Of a stretch of 64,000 nt of DNA, positions 61,627 through 64,000 are shown piece after piece. The stretch comes from DUUI01 sp964345765 (GTDB lineage: Bacteria > Bacillota_I > Bacilli_A > Erysipelotrichales > Erysipelotrichaceae). Where the stretch lies: the NCBI GenBank assembly GCA_964345765.1, contig CAYFSJ010000003.1, positions 1 through 64,000 of the forward strand. The letters run 5' to 3'. Position 1 is the stretch's first letter, and every line of letters begins with the position of its first letter. The translations under genes and the position numbers were made by a program. Below the pieces are notes generated by a model. That model was not told the origin of the DNA and ran no database searches. It saw only the letters and a list, made by a program, of their open reading frames with translations.

Positions 61627-61657
61627 AAGCTCTCAACACGCTGAGAGCTTTTTTTTC
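61627..61657 (+). terminator. Terminator after the purine permease
   Basis: A 9-bp perfect stem with 6-nt loop (61627-61635 with 61642-61650) followed by eight T. Confidence 0.88.
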
Positions 61658-61673
61658 TGCTATGATAGAAGTA
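61658..61673 (+). promoter_or_regulatory. Extended -10 promoter, leaderless start for the oxidoreductase gene
   Basis: TGC-TATGAT (61661-61666 for the hexamer), six bases, ATG at 61673. No Shine-Dalgarno at proper distance. Confidence 0.6.
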
Positions 61674-62635
61674 TGAAAAAATTAAGATTTGGCATCGTCA
61701 GTGCCTCGAGTATTGTACCTCGATTTATTAGAGCTCTAAACAGTACAAACAAAGCAGAAGTAGTTGCTATCGCCTCTTTAAGCAATAAAGCCAGTAAGCT
61801 AGCTCAATCGTTTAATATCCCAAAAGTGTATTCGAGCTATCAACAACTTTATGAAGATCCTGAGATAGATGTTATTTATGTTGCCAATATTCACGATCAA
61901 CATGCCCAAGAGATTAGAAACGCGCTCAACCACAATAAACATGTCTTAGGCGAAAAACCATTTGTCTTAAACCCACAAGAAGTCGATGAGTTATTTGAGT
62001 TAGCCAAAGAAAAGAATCGTTTCTTAATGGAAGCTCAAAAATCAGTCTTTTTACCAGTCACTTTAGATTTAATCGAAATCATCAAATCAAACAAACTAGG
62101 CAAACTCTATCAAGTCTCTATGAACAATTCCTATGCTGGAAGATATCCCGATGATCACTGGATGCATCAAGCTCATCAAGGAGGCGTTTGGATTCCATCA
62201 GCCAATTACATTTTAGAATATCTCAATGTTGTCTTAGAAACTCAACCACAAGATGTCAATGCGCTATGGTCCACTTATTCTGATCAAAAGACAATTGATG
62301 AAGTTGCCCTCACGATGAAATACGATGACATTATTGTTAGTGCTACTTTAACGACCCGTCTTCAAACCGATGATATGACCCGTTTCTATTTTGAGAACGG
62401 TTATGTTGTGATTCGTCAAAACTGGAAAGCTAGACAATTAGCCATTCATTATCATGATGATAGAGAAAGCGAGATTATATCTCATCCAGAAGATTATGAA
62501 TTAAGGTATGAATTAGAACATGTTATTGACCGACTTAATCAAGGTCATTTAACTTCAGATGTGATGAGTCCTGATATTACTAAAAATTGTGTGGATTTGG
62601 TTCATCAAATTTACTTATTATCTCAACAAGGTTAG
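61673..62635 (+). CDS. Gfo/Idh/MocA-family oxidoreductase
   Basis: NAD(P)-dependent dehydrogenase of sugar or polyol type. 320 residues: N-terminal Rossmann fold GIVSASSIVPRF (GxxS instead of GxGxxG), IDVIYVANIHDQH, catalytic EKP in GEKPFVLN, and the C-terminal alpha/beta domain. The substrate is not evident. The 20 codons upstream of ATG 61673 are the preceding terminator. Confidence 0.88.
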   Translation: MKKLRFGIVSASSIVPRFIRALNSTNKAEVVAIASLSNKASKLAQSFNIPKVYSSYQQLYEDPEIDVIYVANIHDQHAQEIRNALNHNKHVLGEKPFVLNPQEVDELFELAKEKNRFLMEAQKSVFLPVTLDLIEIIKSNKLGKLYQVSMNNSYAGRYPDDHWMHQAHQGGVWIPSANYILEYLNVVLETQPQDVNALWSTYSDQKTIDEVALTMKYDDIIVSATLTTRLQTDDMTRFYFENGYVVIRQNWKARQLAIHYHDDRESEIISHPEDYELRYELEHVIDRLNQGHLTSDVMSPDITKNCVDLVHQIYLLSQQG

Positions 62636-62657
62636 TCAAAAACGATTAACCTTTTTT
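62628..62657 (+). terminator. Terminator after the oxidoreductase gene
   Basis: A 10-bp stem with one G-U and 6-nt loop (62628-62637 with 62644-62653) and T-run. It contains the stop codon. Confidence 0.8.
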
Positions 62658-62693
62658 CTTCTTTCAGTTACAATAAATTCAAGGAGAATAACT

Positions 62694-63857
62694 ATGGATA
62701 TTAAACAATACATCATTGACTTACAAAAACAAGAAACCAATCCAGCTGAGCTTTATCAACAATACCAACAAGAATTATCAACTATCACCCCTGAAGAAGC
62801 CTTTGAGGTCTTCACTCAATTAAAAGACTCCCATTATAATGAACTCGAGATATTAGAATTTTTAGATAAGGTGGTTCATGTTTTTTATGGTAATTTAAAG
62901 AAAAACAGACCTCAATTTGATCAGAATAATCAGTTCCTTCAAGAACTCCTCAAAGAAAACCGTCTTTTAGAAAAACAGTTTGATTTACTCAGACCTATGA
63001 TGAAACAGCTTGACATTCATAACAAACGATATGAGATGATGGACATCTTAAAGAATCTTAAGAATTTTTATCCTCACTATGAAAAGAAAGAAAACCTGTT
63101 GTTTCCTCTTTTAGAATCAAAAGACAACAAGTTTTCTGGCTTAAGCATTATGTGGGCACTCCACAATGAAATAAAAGACTCAATCGACCATAATATTAAG
63201 CTTCTAGAAAACAAAGAAACTAATAACCAAGTAATCATCGAGTCTATCTCAAAACTATTCTTTGATATGTTAGGTCTAATTCATAAAGAAGAAAATATCT
63301 TATTTCCAGCAGCCATGAATGTCCTAACTAAAAAAGAGTGGAATGTTTTAGCCTATCAAGCCAAAGAATATCCTGGGGCAATGTATAATAAAGAAATAAA
63401 ATTAATTGACGATGAATCCCTCAGTTATACTTTCTCAGATGACCTTTTATCCACGTCAACCGGTCATTTACGCTTAGATGAGATTCTAATGATTTTTAAC
63501 ACCCTTGAATTAGATATGACCTATGTCGATGAAAACAACAAAGTTCGCTATTTTACTCGTCCTAAAGATCGTATTTTTCCACGATCAAGTGCTGTCATTG
63601 GTCGTGATGTTAAAAACTGCCATCCACCTCAATCAGTTGATGTTGTCTTAGAAATTGTTGAGGCCTTTAGAGCGGGTCTTCAAGATAAAGCTTCCTTTTG
63701 GATTGACTTTAAGGGACGTAAAATCTTAATCGAATATTTCGCCCTTAGAGATCAACATAAAAAATACAGAGGAGTTTTAGAAGTCTCCTCTGATATTACT
63801 GACATTCAAAAATTGGAAGGCCAACAACGTTTAGCCCAATATTCTAAAGCTAAATAA
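62694..63857 (+). CDS. DUF438 / hemerythrin HHE / PAS protein
   Basis: 387 residues: N-terminal DUF438 helical domain, a hemerythrin-like four-helix bundle (about 95-225) with ligand candidates FYPHYEKKENLLFP, LHNEIKD and HKEENILFP, and a C-terminal PAS domain (about 265-375) with TRPKDRIFPRSSAVIGRDV and HPPQSV. Likely a di-iron sensor of O2, NO or redox state. AAGGAG lies about 8 nt before the ATG. No output domain is attached. Confidence 0.88.
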   Translation: MDIKQYIIDLQKQETNPAELYQQYQQELSTITPEEAFEVFTQLKDSHYNELEILEFLDKVVHVFYGNLKKNRPQFDQNNQFLQELLKENRLLEKQFDLLRPMMKQLDIHNKRYEMMDILKNLKNFYPHYEKKENLLFPLLESKDNKFSGLSIMWALHNEIKDSIDHNIKLLENKETNNQVIIESISKLFFDMLGLIHKEENILFPAAMNVLTKKEWNVLAYQAKEYPGAMYNKEIKLIDDESLSYTFSDDLLSTSTGHLRLDEILMIFNTLELDMTYVDENNKVRYFTRPKDRIFPRSSAVIGRDVKNCHPPQSVDVVLEIVEAFRAGLQDKASFWIDFKGRKILIEYFALRDQHKKYRGVLEVSSDITDIQKLEGQQRLAQYSKAK

Positions 63858-64000
63858 GTGAGTCTAGCTCAACAAATTCTAAATTATGTGCTGTCGCAAC
63901 TCCCTCATAGACAATATGACCATCATAGGTATTCACCCCATTATAAATTGCTTTATCATCTTTGGCCGCTTGAACAATTCCTTTGTTGGCGATTTCTAAA
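63850..64000 (-). CDS. ald: Alanine dehydrogenase, C-terminal end (partial)
   Basis: A gene enters from the right edge. Its last 49 codons read EIANKGIVQAAKDDKA, then NGVNTYDGHIVYEGVATAH, matching the conserved end of alanine dehydrogenase (IANKG...GLNTYKGHVTYEAVAEAHGL type). The stop TAG at 63852-63850 overlaps the end of the previous gene by 8 bp, tail to tail. Only the tail is seen, so the gene's integrity is unknown. Confidence 0.8.
   Translation of the reverse strand, partial: LEIANKGIVQAAKDDKAIYNGVNTYDGHIVYEGVATAHNLEFVELDSLI

Noticed and set aside
1..64000. CRISPR arrays, prophage, insertion sequences, replication origin
   Set aside because: No direct-repeat/spacer pattern, no transposase or integrase, no DnaA-box cluster was found; gene content is housekeeping and metabolic.

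Overview
The window is 64 kb of AT-rich, densely packed chromosome from a low-GC Gram-positive bacterium (Bacillota, Bacilli side, near the Erysipelotrichia/Turicibacter/Haloplasma/Mollicutes neighbourhood; the exact genus cannot be fixed from sequence alone). Reasons: the order gmk-priA-rsmB-rlmN-prpC-prkC-rsgA-rpe-thiN; RNase J; RqcH; a T-box leader; a purine riboswitch; and HrcA/CIRCE control of both dnaK and clpB, as in Mollicutes and their relatives. UGA is a normal stop (priA, rsmD/ftsW, dacA), so the genetic code is standard. The cell appears to have a peptidoglycan wall (SEDS protein, MurE, DD-carboxypeptidase, PASTA kinase). AdhE, malic enzyme plus a 2-hydroxycarboxylate carrier, and methylglyoxal synthase suggest fermentative life.

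Layout. 1-10 kb: one minus-strand housekeeping operon from a consensus promoter before gmk down to thiN. 10-13 kb: RqcH, a YgjP-like metalloprotease and an unknown membrane protein. 13-21 kb: heat-shock block, clpB with two CIRCE operators and hrcA-grpE-dnaK-dnaJ with one. 21-27 kb: GntR regulator, malic enzyme, malate/citrate carrier, AdhE. 27-34 kb: PgeF, RsmD, SEDS protein, deformylase, RNase J, a metallophosphoesterase and ChrA. 34-41 kb: T-box-controlled leuS, divergent pyrR and mgsA-arginase, murE, tRNA-Glu and tRNA-Trp. 41-49 kb: mscL, DD-carboxypeptidase, HAD and Nudix hydrolases, a decayed sugar-transport/sulfatase locus, an HD hydrolase, ptsI. 49-57 kb: an oligopeptide ABC transporter (oppABCDF). 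57-64 kb: RelQ, signal peptidase, AI-2E exporter, riboswitch-controlled purine permease, Gfo/Idh oxidoreductase, a hemerythrin/PAS protein and the end of an alanine dehydrogenase gene.

Most unusual is the opp locus. OppC carries a complete seven-repeat RCC1-type beta-propeller in its first extracellular loop. OppA carries a helical insertion of roughly 150 residues, and OppF has a helical insertion of about 170 residues between Walker A and the Q-loop. OppB and OppD are ordinary. The oppB leader has a strong Shine-Dalgarno separated from its AUG by a perfect 11-bp hairpin, with one-codon AUG-stop decoys. oppA has a perfect consensus promoter with a CodY-like box and an 18-bp palindrome just upstream.

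Other notable points: a recurring promoter layout (-10 box, 6 nt, AUG) that predicts leaderless mRNAs at seven or eight genes; a guanine-type riboswitch in which the invariant A-U pair next to the ligand is swapped to U-A; a PASTA kinase ending in FIVAR-like and Ig-like modules; convergent genes whose 3' ends overlap by 43-125 bp; and a deletion scar joining a sulfatase to the tail of a sugar permease gene.
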